From an uncultured Prevotella sp. (GTDB lineage: Bacteria; Bacteroidota; Bacteroidia; Bacteroidales; Bacteroidaceae), in assembly GCA_938018155.1 (NCBI GenBank), contig CALIIG010000018.1, forward strand, positions 1-5,456: a stretch of 5,456 nucleotides of DNA. Direction: 5' to 3'. Shown one piece after another: positions 1 to 5,456 of the stretch; the first letter of the stretch is position 1; each line of letters opens with the position of its first letter. A program made the translations under genes and the position numbers. Under the pieces are notes generated by a model. It was given only the letters and a program-made list of their open reading frames with translations, did no database searches and was not told the origin of the DNA.

Positions 1-94
1 ATTCTCTTTGCGTCACAATCGCATTCCCTTTGTGGTGTAAATCTGCTTTATTCGTTTCTATTATATCATCATTTTCAAAAAACAAAATTGAAAA

Positions 95-126
95 TTTGGC
101 CGGATAAGTGCTTTTTTCTATCTTTG
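95..126 (+). promoter_or_regulatory. Bacteroidota-type promoter for the DUF3467 gene
   Basis: A -33 element TTTG (95-98) is followed after exactly 20 nt by TATCTTTG (119-126). This is a full match to the TTTG-N19-21-TAnnTTTG consensus known for the primary sigma factor of Bacteroides and relatives. Transcription would start a few bases downstream, roughly 131-136, leaving a 5' UTR of about 40 nt before the ATG at 172. The flanks are A/T-rich. That the DUF3467 gene has its own promoter, rather than only reading through from an upstream gene, is inferred from this match. Confidence 0.75.
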
Positions 127-171
127 TGTTGAATAACAATTACACCTTTTATTAATAAAACTTATTGAATT

Positions 172-489
172 ATGGCAGAGAACAACAACGAACAACAACA
201 AATCAAAATAGAGTTAAAGCCCGAGGTTGCGCAGGGAGAGTATTCAAATTTAGCGATGATTAACCATGCGTCGAGCGAGTTTGTTATCGACTTTGCCCAC
301 ATGCTTCCCATTGCTCCTCCCCAGATTTTCAGTCGGGTTATCATGGCTCCTGAACATGCCAAGCGATTGTTGCTGGCTCTTCAGGAGAACATAGGCCGCT
401 ACGAACAGGAATTCGGACCCATCAAATTGCCTCAGGTTTCTCAGGAAGAAGGCCGCACGATAGCACCCTTTGGTACAGGCAAGGCATAG
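172..489 (+). CDS. DUF3467 family protein, function unknown
   Basis: This is a 105-residue acidic-to-neutral soluble protein with no signal peptide or membrane segment. A polar, Asn/Gln-rich start (residues 4-10) leads into the conserved body: EYSNLAMINHASSEFVIDFA (23-42), then MLPIAPPQIFSRVIMAPEHA (44-63), then a helix ending near ENIGRYEQEFGPI (72-84). The last 20 residues look flexible. This arrangement is typical of DUF3467, a small conserved domain with no established biochemical role. From general knowledge of Bacteroidales, the gene commonly sits between rpoBC and rpsL, which suggests a link to transcription or translation, but that is guilt by association. The ATG follows an A/T-rich leader with no Shine-Dalgarno, as usual for the phylum. 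It has its own promoter at 95-126 and a terminator just after its stop, so it is probably monocistronic here. The family call is strong; the function is unknown. Confidence 0.88.
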   Translation: MAENNNEQQQIKIELKPEVAQGEYSNLAMINHASSEFVIDFAHMLPIAPPQIFSRVIMAPEHAKRLLLALQENIGRYEQEFGPIKLPQVSQEEGRTIAPFGTGKA

Positions 490-512
490 TTTTAGGCTTG
501 TTACAACATTTC

Positions 513-557
513 CTTCCCCCATTCCGCCATGGTACGGAGTGGGGGAAGTGCGTTTTA
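513..557 (+). terminator. Intrinsic terminator after the DUF3467 gene
   Basis: CTTCCCCCATTCCG (513-526) pairs with CGGAGTGGGGGAAG (535-548) over 14 bp, including one G-U wobble, around an 8-nt loop (527-534). The short tail TGCGTTTTA follows. It lies 23 bp after the DUF3467 stop. The GC-rich stem is very stable, and the U tract is weak but present. The stem also works on the opposite strand, where the tail is AAGGAAATG and much less terminator-like. Confidence 0.82.
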
Positions 558-932
558 TACAGGTGGCAAAGTAATAGATAAGGATAATATAAAGCAGGAG
601 ACTATTTTTAAACGACAGAAAGAATGAGCAGTATATCGTTTTAGTTAATATTGTACATGTAAGAAATATAGGAACGGATACTACGGGATAATAGCTTATG
701 GTTCAGAGAGCTCGTATAAATATAACCATGACGATGCTGTGATAATGGGTACAAACGAAGGCAGAAAACCGATAAGATTAAGTATGGAGCGTGAAAACTC
801 TATTCAAGAAAAATTCATCCATACTTTTGTTAGGCAAATAGTATTATGGAGATTATATTCGAAGAAACGCCGGTAATTTACCTCGCTTTTCGTTCATGTC
901 TCCTTACTATTGTATTATAAACCTCATTGTTT
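558..932. other. Non-coding stretch, no supported gene
   Basis: All + strand frames are broken by stops within short distances. The longest ATG-led frame is 43 codons (745-876, start MGTNEGRKPI). It has no clear leader or promoter and no resemblance to a family I recognise. I saw no tRNA-like T-loop and no convincing remnant of a conserved protein. A short palindrome GGTAA-T-TTACC lies at 872-882. Base composition is A/T-rich like the rest of the gap. It may be a decayed gene or untranslated spacer; the sequence does not decide. Confidence 0.5.
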
Positions 933-964
933 GACGGCCGTCAGCAGCACTGCTGACGGCCGTC
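933..964. repeat. Perfect 15-bp GC-rich palindrome
   Basis: GACGGCCGTCAGCAG (933-947) and CTGCTGACGGCCGTC (950-964) are exact reverse complements separated by 2 nt. As RNA or single-stranded DNA it would form a stem of about 13 bp after opening the loop. The block is strikingly GC-rich within an A/T-rich gap, and the 13-mer CTGCTGACGGCCG recurs at 995-1007. It resembles REP-like dispersed palindromes of bacterial genomes. No T tract follows, so a simple terminator is unlikely. Confidence 0.85.
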
Positions 965-968
965 GCAC

Positions 969-1018
969 CCGTCGTTCGGCGGTCGCCGTACGCGCTGCTG
1001 ACGGCCGCCGAACGATGG
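969..1018. repeat. Second GC-rich inverted repeat containing a third copy of the 13-mer
   Basis: Positions 969-982 (core CGTTCGGCGG) pair with 1005-1018 (core CCGCCGAACG) over 14 bp with one G-T wobble at 971/1016. Inside, CCGT (985-988) can further pair with ACGG (1001-1004) across a bulge. The right arm overlaps CTGCTGACGGCCG (995-1007), the motif shared with the neighbouring perfect palindrome, so the two hairpins are related and could form alternative pairings. Together they make an 86-bp GC-rich island (933-1018). Confidence 0.75.
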
Positions 1019-1331
1019 CGTTATCATCACCAATCTCATGATTAACTGCTGTCACGCGCTGGCTTTATAATCGTTAACCTCATAGTTAACAGCCATGGAT
1101 CTATCTTCCTAAGCCTGTAATAACAAGCCTGAATAAAAGCACAAGCCGATCAATAAAGGTAATTTTATCAGTACATATGATCGTAATTATTCTGTATAGC
1201 GTGTAAAAGAGTGTGGTGCTTTTATATTTTCTCGTAGACCTGTCGAATGCGGAAAACGCAGATATTTGGAATAAAAGACAGACAAAAACGGTAATGATAT
1301 TCTGTTATCTCTTTCTGTTAATTATGACATA
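1019..1331. other. Non-coding stretch with short imperfect repeats
   Basis: No supported gene lies here. Visible features are two near-identical 12-mers, CTCATGATTAAC (1035-1046) and CTCATAGTTAAC (1079-1090), and three AAGCC units at 1111, 1125 and 1143. There is a 10-bp inverted repeat ATAAAAGCAC (1133-1142) / GTGCTTTTAT (1216-1225), and a small TGCG-GAAAA-CGCA hairpin near 1248-1260. No TAnnTTTG promoter motif was found in this stretch. Confidence 0.45.
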
Positions 1332-1375
1332 TCTGACTGAAGGGATGGAAAAATCCTTTTAGTCAGACTTGTTTT
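1332..1375 (+). terminator. Strong hairpin with T-rich tail and no gene upstream
   Basis: Arms 1332-1346 (starting TCTGACT) and 1353-1367 (ending AGTCAGA) form a continuous 15-bp stem with two G-U wobbles and a 6-nt loop GGAAAA. The tail CTTGTTTTG follows directly on the + strand. This is a good Rho-independent terminator shape. The nearest upstream coding gene ends at 489 and already has its own terminator. The hairpin therefore either ends an unrecognised transcript in the gap, acts as a barrier before the str operon, or is a structural element of a non-coding RNA. Confidence 0.6.
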
Positions 1376-1401
1376 GCAATATATTTTTAGAGACAATATG
1401 C

Positions 1402-1437
1402 AACAGATTAATTGTCAATGCGATAATGCCATCTGTT
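1402..1437 (+). repeat. 7-bp inverted repeat upstream of a Shine-Dalgarno-led micro-ORF
   Basis: AACAGAT (1402-1408) and ATCTGTT (1431-1437) are exact reverse complements with a 22-nt spacer. The structure ends 6 nt before the AAGGAGG at 1444. It is modest as a hairpin and could be coincidental in this A/T-rich stretch. It is recorded because of its position directly in front of the ribosome binding site. Confidence 0.35.
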
Positions 1438-1457
1438 AATAATAAGGAGGGTAAAAG

Positions 1458-1517
1458 GTGAAATATGTATTAAGTGATGGCTTACACTTTGTGACAAAGC
1501 AAGCTAATAATCGTTAA
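1458..1517 (+). CDS. Possible 19-codon micro-ORF with a consensus Shine-Dalgarno
   Basis: AAGGAGG (1444-1450) lies 7 nt before a GTG that opens a 19-codon frame (begins MKYVLSDGLHF, ends TKQANNR) and stops at TAA 1515-1517. A full consensus Shine-Dalgarno stands out because no real gene in this window has one. The frame is followed by an AT-rich structure (AAAGCAA 1496-1502 / TTGCTTT 1529-1535) and a run of seven T (1543-1549). The peptide matches nothing I recognise. It could be a leader peptide, a tiny independent gene, or chance. No promoter is obvious upstream, and the rpsL promoter lies downstream, so it cannot be part of the transcript starting there. Confidence 0.2.
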   Translation: MKYVLSDGLHFVTKQANNR

Positions 1518-1549
1518 TTAAAACTAATTTGCTTTTTCGCGGTTTTTTT
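1496..1549 (+). terminator. Weak terminator-like structure ahead of the rpsL promoter
   Basis: AAAGCAA (1496-1502) pairs with TTGCTTT (1529-1535) across a 26-nt A/T-rich loop. It is followed by TT, a CGCGG interruption and seven T residues (1543-1549). The stem is weak and the loop long, so confidence is low. The T run could equally serve as A/T-rich upstream promoter DNA for rpsL, whose -33 region begins about 14 bp later. Confidence 0.25.
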
Positions 1550-1562
1550 ATAGCTTAATAAT

Positions 1563-1594
1563 TTAGGTGTTTTAGCAAAAAGTTCATACCTTTG
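1563..1594 (+). promoter_or_regulatory. Promoter of the rpsL operon
   Basis: TACCTTTG (1587-1594) is a full match to the Bacteroidota -7 element TAnnTTTG. The -33 region is degenerate: TTAG (1563-1566), 20 nt upstream, takes the place of TTTG. The upstream DNA carries a seven-T run, which may compensate. Transcription would start around 1600, giving a 5' UTR of about 100 nt for rpsL. It is the only good promoter motif between the DUF3467 gene and rpsL and probably drives the whole ribosomal operon. Confidence 0.72.
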
Positions 1595-1595
1595 C

Positions 1596-1703
1596 AGCCC
1601 GAAACGGGTTGGTGTATCGAGGAGCCTCGTATGGCTTAACGTGTCCTATCTGTAAAAGCATTGATTATAAACAAATAAATATATAAATTAAAAAAGTAAA
1701 ATT
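1596..1703 (+). promoter_or_regulatory. rpsL 5' leader with two small hairpins
   Basis: The probable transcript leader starts with AGCCCG-AAA-CGGGTT (1596-1610; 6 bp including a G-U), followed by CGAG-GAGC-CTCG (1618-1629). The rest is unstructured and very A-rich up to the rpsL ATG, with AAATTAAAAAAG directly before the start and no Shine-Dalgarno. The first hairpin lies at or beside the predicted start site, so it may be only partly transcribed. The leader could affect mRNA stability or feedback control; nothing in it identifies a known riboswitch. Confidence 0.4.
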
Positions 1704-2084
1704 ATGCCTACTATTCAACAGTTAGTACGTAAGGGCAGAAGAGTGCTTGCAGACAAAAGCAAGTCCCCGGCTTTGGATGGATGTCCTCAGCGTCGCGGAG
1801 TATGTGTACGTGTTTACACAACAACTCCTAAGAAGCCTAATTCAGCAATGCGTAAGGTTGCGCGTGTTCGTTTGACAAACCAAAAGGAGGTCAACTCTTA
1901 CATCCCCGGTGAGGGTCACAACTTGCAGGAACACTCTATTGTTCTTGTTCGTGGTGGTCGTGTAAAAGACCTTCCGGGTGTGCGTTATCATATTGTGCGC
2001 GGTACGCTGGATACGGCAGGTGTTGCCAATCGTACGCAGCGTCGTTCAAAATATGGTGCTAAACGCCCCAAGGCAAAGAAGTAA
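1704..2084 (+). CDS. rpsL: 30S ribosomal protein S12
   Basis: S12 sits at the decoding centre at the 30S shoulder and helps monitor codon-anticodon pairing. The 126-residue product is full length for the family. It carries the family hallmarks [20 protein letters not shown] (27-46) and [10 protein letters not shown] (69-78), followed by [14 protein letters not shown] (83-96). The decoding loops are intact: K43/K44 in the PNSA loop, and K88, D89 and P91 in the second loop. The usual S12 streptomycin-resistance substitutions (at K43 and K88 in E. coli counting with Met) are absent. D89 is the residue that is methylthiolated in E. coli. The tail KRPKAKK is basic as expected. It is the first gene of the operon, about 100 nt behind its promoter, and starts at an ATG after an A-rich leader. 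Confidence 0.98.
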   Translation: MPTIQQLVRKGRRVLADKSKSPALDGCPQRRGVCVRVYTTTPKKPNSAMRKVARVRLTNQKEVNSYIPGEGHNLQEHSIVLVRGGRVKDLPGVRYHIVRGTLDTAGVANRTQRRSKYGAKRPKAKK

Positions 2085-2269
2085 GAAAACCAATGCTATG
2101 AGCCGAGGGCAGAGAGTCTGTACTCAAAGCCAGGGGCTTTGGCCTAATTTGAAAAATCCAATTTTTAACGTTTTGCTGGAGAAGTTAGAACAGGTTGAGT
2201 AAATGCTCAGGTGTGAGTGTTGAAGAACAAAATAATGACAGCCCCACGCAGAATATAATTTATTTTAAA
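2085..2269 (+). promoter_or_regulatory. Structured rpsL-rpsG spacer, candidate S7 feedback site
   Basis: This 185-nt untranslated spacer is long for the operon (the next spacer is 36 nt). Two hairpins abut exactly: GAGT-CTGT-ACTC (2114-2125) and AAAGCC-AGG-GGCTTT (2126-2140). The upstream GAGCC (2100-2104) can pair with the same GGCTT (2135-2139), so two exclusive folds are possible. Further on are AAAAAT-CCA-ATTTTT (2152-2166) and TGAG/CTCA (2196-2209). In E. coli S7 represses its own operon by binding the rpsL-rpsG spacer. A similar role here is inferred from position and structure only. Confidence 0.4.
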
Positions 2270-2746
2270 ATGAGAAAAGCAAAACCAAAGAAGAGAGTGA
2301 TTCTTCCTGACCCTGTCTTCAATGACCAAAAGGTATCAAAGTTTGTTAATCATCTGATGTACGATGGTAAGAAGAACATTTCTTATACCATCTTCTACAA
2401 TGCTCTTGATATTGTAAAAGAGAAGGCAGCAAAGGAAGAAAAGACTCCGCTGGAGATTTGGAAGCAGGCTCTTGATAACATAACACCCCAGGTAGAGGTG
2501 AAGAGTCGTCGTATCGGAGGTGCTACATTCCAGGTACCTACAGAAATCCGTGCAGATCGCAAGGAAAGCGTTGCAATGAAGAATTTAATAGCTTTTGCCC
2601 GTAAGCGTGGCGGTAAGAGCATGGCAGATAAATTGGCTGCAGAGATTATGGATGCGTTCAATAATCAAGGTGGTGCCTTTAAGCGTAAGGAAGATATGCA
2701 CCGTATGGCTGAGGCAAACCGTGCATTCGCTCACTTCAGATTCTAA
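2270..2746 (+). CDS. rpsG: 30S ribosomal protein S7
   Basis: S7 nucleates assembly of the 16S 3' major domain (30S head) and lines the E site. The product is 158 residues, the usual length. It shows the basic N-terminus MRKAKPKKR, the signature [19 protein letters not shown] (12-30) with YDGKK (31-35), the [11 protein letters not shown] hairpin (80-90) that contacts rRNA and the E site, and the C-terminal [15 protein letters not shown] (144-158). The ATG at 2270 is preferred because the protein then starts exactly as the family does and sits behind an A/T-rich leader (TTTATTTTAAA). An in-frame TTG at 2195 would add 25 residues unlike any S7. Expression may be controlled through the structured spacer before it. 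fusA follows after 36 nt. Confidence 0.98.
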   Translation: MRKAKPKKRVILPDPVFNDQKVSKFVNHLMYDGKKNISYTIFYNALDIVKEKAAKEEKTPLEIWKQALDNITPQVEVKSRRIGGATFQVPTEIRADRKESVAMKNLIAFARKRGGKSMADKLAAEIMDAFNNQGGAFKRKEDMHRMAEANRAFAHFRF

Positions 2747-2782
2747 TTCGTTACAACACTTTTATAAAAAAGAAATAGAAAA

Positions 2783-4888
2783 ATGGCAAACCGCGATTTA
2801 CATTTGACTCGTAATATCGGTATCATGGCCCATATTGATGCTGGTAAGACAACTACGTCAGAGCGCATCTTGTTCTATACAGGTAAGACTCATAAGATTG
2901 GTGAGGTGCATGATGGAGCTGCCACAATGGACTGGATGGTTCAGGAGCAGGAGCGTGGTATAACTATTACGTCAGCAGCAACAACCTGTAACTGGACGTG
3001 GAATAACAAAACTTATAAAATCAACCTGATTGACACCCCGGGACACGTTGACTTTACAGCAGAGGTAGAGCGTTCTTTGCGTGTACTTGATGGTGCTATT
3101 GCAACATATTCAGCTGCTGACGGTGTTCAGCCTCAGTCGGAGACCGTTTGGCGTCAGGCTGATAAATATAACGTACCTCGTATTGGTTATGTAAATAAAA
3201 TGGACCGTTCTGGTGCAGATTTCTTTGAAACCGTCCGCCAGATGAATGAAATACTTGGTGCTAATCCTATTGTTATTCAGATCCCTATTGGTGCAGAAGA
3301 AAACTTTAAGGGCTTAGTTGACCTTGTTAAAATGAAAGCCATTGTATGGCATGACGAAACCATGGGTGCTGAATATGAAATTGAGGAAATTCCTGCTGAG
3401 CTCGTTGATGAAGCAGAAGAGTGGCGTGACAAGCTACTCGAAGGGGCTGCAAATTTCGATGATGCTTTAATGGAAAAGTACTTAGAAGATCCCTCAACCA
3501 TTACAGAAGAAGAAATTATTGCAGCTGTACGTAAGGGTACTATTGCAATGGAATGCTGCCCGATGCTGTTGGGATCTTCCTATAAAAATAAAGGTGTACA
3601 GCCTTTGCTCGATTATACATGTGCTTTTCTTCCTTCACCTGTTGACACACCTAATGTGATAGGCTTCGACCCGGAAACAGGTAAAGAGGTAGATCGTAAA
3701 CCTGATGAGAACGAACCCACGGCGGCTCTTGCATTTAAGATTGCTACAGATCCGTTTATGGGTCGTCTGGTTTATTTCCGTGTTTATTCAGGAAAGGTTC
3801 AGGCCGGTTCTTATGTTTACAATCCACGTTCAGGAAAGAAGGAGCGTATTAGTCGTTTGTTTCAGATGAACTCGCATCAGGAAATTCCAATGGAAAGTAT
3901 TGATGCCGGTGATATCGGTGCAGGTGTAGGCTTTAAGGATATCCGTACAGGAGATACACTTTGTGATGAAAACAAGCCTGTTGTGCTCGAATCAATGACT
4001 TTTCCTGATACTGTAATTTCTGTTGCCGTTGAACCCAAGAGCCAGGCAGACGTTGCTAAACTTGACAATGGTCTTGCTAAACTTGCGGAGGAAGATCCGA
4101 CTTTTACAGTACGTACAGATGAACAAAGTGGTCAGACGATCATCTCAGGTATGGGTGAACTTCACCTGGATATTATTATAGACCGTTTGAAGCGTGAATT
4201 TAAGGTAGAATGTAACCAGGGTAAACCACAGGTTAACTATAAAGAAGCCATTACCAAAACTGTTGAAAACTGGCGTGAGGTTTACAAGAAGCAATCTGGT
4301 GGTCGTGGTAAATTTGGTGATATTATAGTTACTGTCGGACCTAAGGATCCTGACTTTACTGAAGATGATTTGCAGTTTGTAAACGAGGTTAAGGGTGGTA
4401 ATATTCCTAAGGAATTCATTCCTTCAGTTCAGAAGGGCTTTAAGGATGCCATGAAGAATGGTGTTCTAGGAGGCTTCCCCATGACTGACCTTAAGGTTGT
4501 TCTTACTGATGGTAGCTTCCATCCTGTAGACTCTGATCAGTTGTCATTTGAACTCGCAGCTCGTGCAGCTTTCAAGAATGTCTGCCAGAAGGCAGGTCCT
4601 GTTTTGATGGAACCAATCATGAAGGTTGAAGTTGTTACACCTGAAGAGAATATGGGTGATGTAATCGGTGATTTGAATAAACGTCGTGGTATGGTGCAGG
4701 GAATGGAAGAGGCCCGAAGCGGTGCCCGTATTGTTAAGGCTATGGTTCCTCTTGCAGAAATGTTCGGATATGTAACGGCGCTGCGTACTATTACCTCTGG
4801 ACGTGCTACAAGTTCTATGGAATATGATCATCATGCCCCTCTGTCACAGAATCTCGCTGATGCTGTGCTCGAAGAGTTGAAGAAATAA
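2783..4888 (+). CDS. fusA: Translation elongation factor G
   Basis: EF-G is the GTPase that moves tRNAs and mRNA through the ribosome and, with RRF, splits ribosomes after termination. At 701 residues it is full length. GTPase motifs are all intact: G1 AHIDAGKT (16-23), G2 RGITI (58-62), G3 DTPGH (84-88, catalytic His88), G4 NKMD (138-141) and G5 GSS (264-266). The G' insertion spans roughly 160-260. Domain II is roughly 305-400, III 405-483, IV 484-605 and V 606-690. Domain IV keeps the SGGRGKFGD loop (505-513) and the tip loop GSFHPVD with His580, matching E. coli His583, which reaches the decoding site. Bacteroidetes can carry a second EF-G that acts without GTP hydrolysis. The complete active site and the str-operon position argue this is the canonical copy. 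It is 36 nt after rpsG and has an A-rich leader without Shine-Dalgarno. Confidence 0.98.
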   Translation: MANRDLHLTRNIGIMAHIDAGKTTTSERILFYTGKTHKIGEVHDGAATMDWMVQEQERGITITSAATTCNWTWNNKTYKINLIDTPGHVDFTAEVERSLRVLDGAIATYSAADGVQPQSETVWRQADKYNVPRIGYVNKMDRSGADFFETVRQMNEILGANPIVIQIPIGAEENFKGLVDLVKMKAIVWHDETMGAEYEIEEIPAELVDEAEEWRDKLLEGAANFDDALMEKYLEDPSTITEEEIIAAVRKGTIAMECCPMLLGSSYKNKGVQPLLDYTCAFLPSPVDTPNVIGFDPETGKEVDRKPDENEPTAALAFKIATDPFMGRLVYFRVYSGKVQAGSYVYNPRSGKKERISRLFQMNSHQEIPMESIDAGDIGAGVGFKDIRTGDTLCDENKPVVLESMTFPDTVISVAVEPKSQADVAKLDNGLAKLAEEDPTFTVRTDEQSGQTIISGMGELHLDIIIDRLKREFKVECNQGKPQVNYKEAITKTVENWREVYKKQSGGRGKFGDIIVTVGPKDPDFTEDDLQFVNEVKGGNIPKEFIPSVQKGFKDAMKNGVLGGFPMTDLKVVLTDGSFHPVDSDQLSFELAARAAFKNVCQKAGPVLMEPIMKVEVVTPEENMGDVIGDLNKRRGMVQGMEEARSGARIVKAMVPLAEMFGYVTALRTITSGRATSSMEYDHHAPLSQNLADAVLEELKK

Positions 4889-4987
4889 ACATTGAATATT
4901 TAAAGAACGTGTATCTGCTTAGTATATGACTCTTAAGCAACACTTGGTTCTGAACTTTTATAATTAAGTTAATTTAGAAGAAAGATT
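4889..4987 (+). other. fusA-rpsJ spacer without tuf
   Basis: In E. coli and many other bacteria tuf lies immediately after fusA. Here only 99 nt of A/T-rich spacer separate fusA from rpsJ. A weak hairpin GCTTAG / TTAAGC (4917-4935) is possible, but no T tract follows it and no TAnnTTTG promoter is visible, so transcription probably continues into rpsJ. EF-Tu is presumably encoded elsewhere, which is normal for the phylum. Confidence 0.5.
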
Positions 4988-5293
4988 ATGAGTCAGAAGA
5001 TTCGTATTAAACTGAAAAGTTATGATCATCAGCTTGTTGATAAATCAGCTGAACAGATTGTAAAGGCTGTAAAAGCAACAGACGCAATTGTGAGTGGTCC
5101 AATTCCATTGCCAACACATAAGCGTATTTTCACTGTAAACCGTTCAACTTTCGTTAATAAGAAAGCGCGTGAACAATTCCAACTTTCAGATTATAAGCGT
5201 CTGATTGATATTTACAGTGCTACACCTAAAACTGTTGATGCTTTGATGAAACTTGAGCTTCCCTCTGGAGTAGAAGTTGAAATTAAAGTATAA
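4988..5293 (+). CDS. rpsJ: 30S ribosomal protein S10 (NusE)
   Basis: S10 is a 30S head protein and, as NusE, pairs with NusB in antitermination and can bridge RNA polymerase and ribosome through NusG. The 101-residue product is normal length. It has the opening [20 protein letters not shown] (5-24), the extended-loop signature [18 protein letters not shown] (36-53) with VNKKAREQF (56-64), and the end [20 protein letters not shown] (82-101). The ATG is supported by family length and by the A-rich leader TTTAGAAGAAAGATT. It begins the S10 cluster, here joined directly behind the str genes, and lies 54 nt before rplC. Confidence 0.98.
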   Translation: MSQKIRIKLKSYDHQLVDKSAEQIVKAVKATDAIVSGPIPLPTHKRIFTVNRSTFVNKKAREQFQLSDYKRLIDIYSATPKTVDALMKLELPSGVEVEIKV

Positions 5294-5347
5294 TTAGTTA
5301 GTTATTCTTACGAAGACATTATTATTTTATTTTAAACATTTATTGAA

Positions 5348-5456
5348 ATGCCAGGATTAATTGGAAGAAAAATCGGAATGACATCCGTTTTCAGTGCCGA
5401 CGGTAAAAATGTGCCGTGCACTGTTATCGAAGCTGGTCCTTGTGTTGTAACACAGG
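5348..5456 (+). CDS. rplC: 50S ribosomal protein L3, N-terminal part
   Basis: The frame opens at ATG 5348 and runs off the window edge after 36 complete codons. The visible start [15 protein letters not shown] (1-15), then a short polar turn [15 protein letters not shown] (17-31) and CVVTQ (32-36), is the typical L3 N-terminus, which lies on the outer part of a protein that reaches towards the peptidyl-transferase centre. The rest (L3 is usually about 205 residues) is outside the window. The leader TTTAAACATTTATTGAA is A/T-rich with no Shine-Dalgarno, like the other genes here. Its place after rpsJ matches the conserved S10 cluster. Confidence 0.95.
   Translation, partial: MPGLIGRKIGMTSVFSADGKNVPCTVIEAGPCVVTQ

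Noticed and set aside
1..94. End of an upstream gene such as rpoC at the left edge
   Set aside because: Short open stretches exist in two frames, but none reads like an RpoC C-terminus, so nothing is called.
162..522. Two reverse-strand frames over the DUF3467 gene (162-362 and 250-522)
   Set aside because: They are antisense shadows of a recognised family gene; their translations show no family features.
822..829. TACTTTTG, a match to the -7 promoter element
   Set aside because: There is no TTTG-like -33 element at the right distance and no gene or strong structure directly downstream.
745..876. 43-codon + strand frame in the gap
   Set aside because: No promoter or ribosome-binding context and no recognisable sequence; frames of this length are expected by chance in 1.2 kb.
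872..882. GGTAA-T-TTACC palindrome as a possible operator
   Set aside because: It is short and isolated, with no promoter beside it; an 11-bp palindrome is not notable alone.
1111..1147. Three AAGCC units as a possible CRISPR or iteron array
   Set aside because: Units are only 5-7 bp with irregular spacing of 14 and 18 nt; this is not an array.
1978..2202. 74-codon + strand frame overlapping the end of rpsL
   Set aside because: It is mostly an out-of-frame reading of rpsL, and the part beyond overlaps the structured spacer with no family resemblance.
2195..2269. N-terminal extension of rpsG from TTG 2195 (25 extra residues)
   Set aside because: The extension has no resemblance to S7, starts at a rare codon, and the ATG at 2270 gives the standard family N-terminus and length.
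2395..2661. Reverse-strand frame opposite rpsG, and similar antisense frames in fusA (3277-3501, 3877-4068, 4544-4834)
   Set aside because: All lie within strongly conserved genes and have composition expected of antisense shadows.

Overview
The window is a ribosomal and translation-factor locus from a member of the Bacteroidota, most likely a Bacteroidales organism of the Bacteroides/Prevotella type. Three things support this. The gene order is DUF3467 - rpsL - rpsG - fusA - rpsJ - rplC, with no tuf between fusA and rpsJ. The starts lack a Shine-Dalgarno sequence and instead follow A/T-rich leaders. Promoter motifs match the Bacteroidota form (TTTG - about 20 nt - TAnnTTTG) rather than TTGACA/TATAAT. 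A Prevotella-like genus is an inference only.

Layout. Positions 1-171 are non-coding and hold a near-perfect Bacteroidota promoter (95-126) for a 105-residue DUF3467 protein (172-489). A strong 14-bp hairpin terminator (513-557) ends that unit. A gap of about 1.1 kb follows (558-1586) with no convincing protein gene. It holds a GC-rich palindromic repeat cluster (933-1018), a second strong hairpin followed by T residues (1332-1375), and a small Shine-Dalgarno-led ORF (1458-1517) just before the rpsL promoter (1563-1594).

The str/S10-type operon then begins: rpsL (S12, 1704-2084), a structured 185-nt spacer, rpsG (S7, 2270-2746), fusA (EF-G, 2783-4888), rpsJ (S10, 4988-5293) and the first 36 codons of rplC (L3, from 5348). 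All are on the + strand and probably transcribed together. S12 and S7 build the decoding centre and head of the 30S subunit, EF-G drives translocation, S10 is a head protein and NusE transcription factor, and L3 starts the large-subunit part of the cluster.

The coding part is conventional. The parts worth a second look are the unusually long non-coding interval before rpsL, with its palindromes, orphan terminator and micro-ORF, and the rpsL-rpsG spacer, where S7 autoregulation is known in Escherichia coli.
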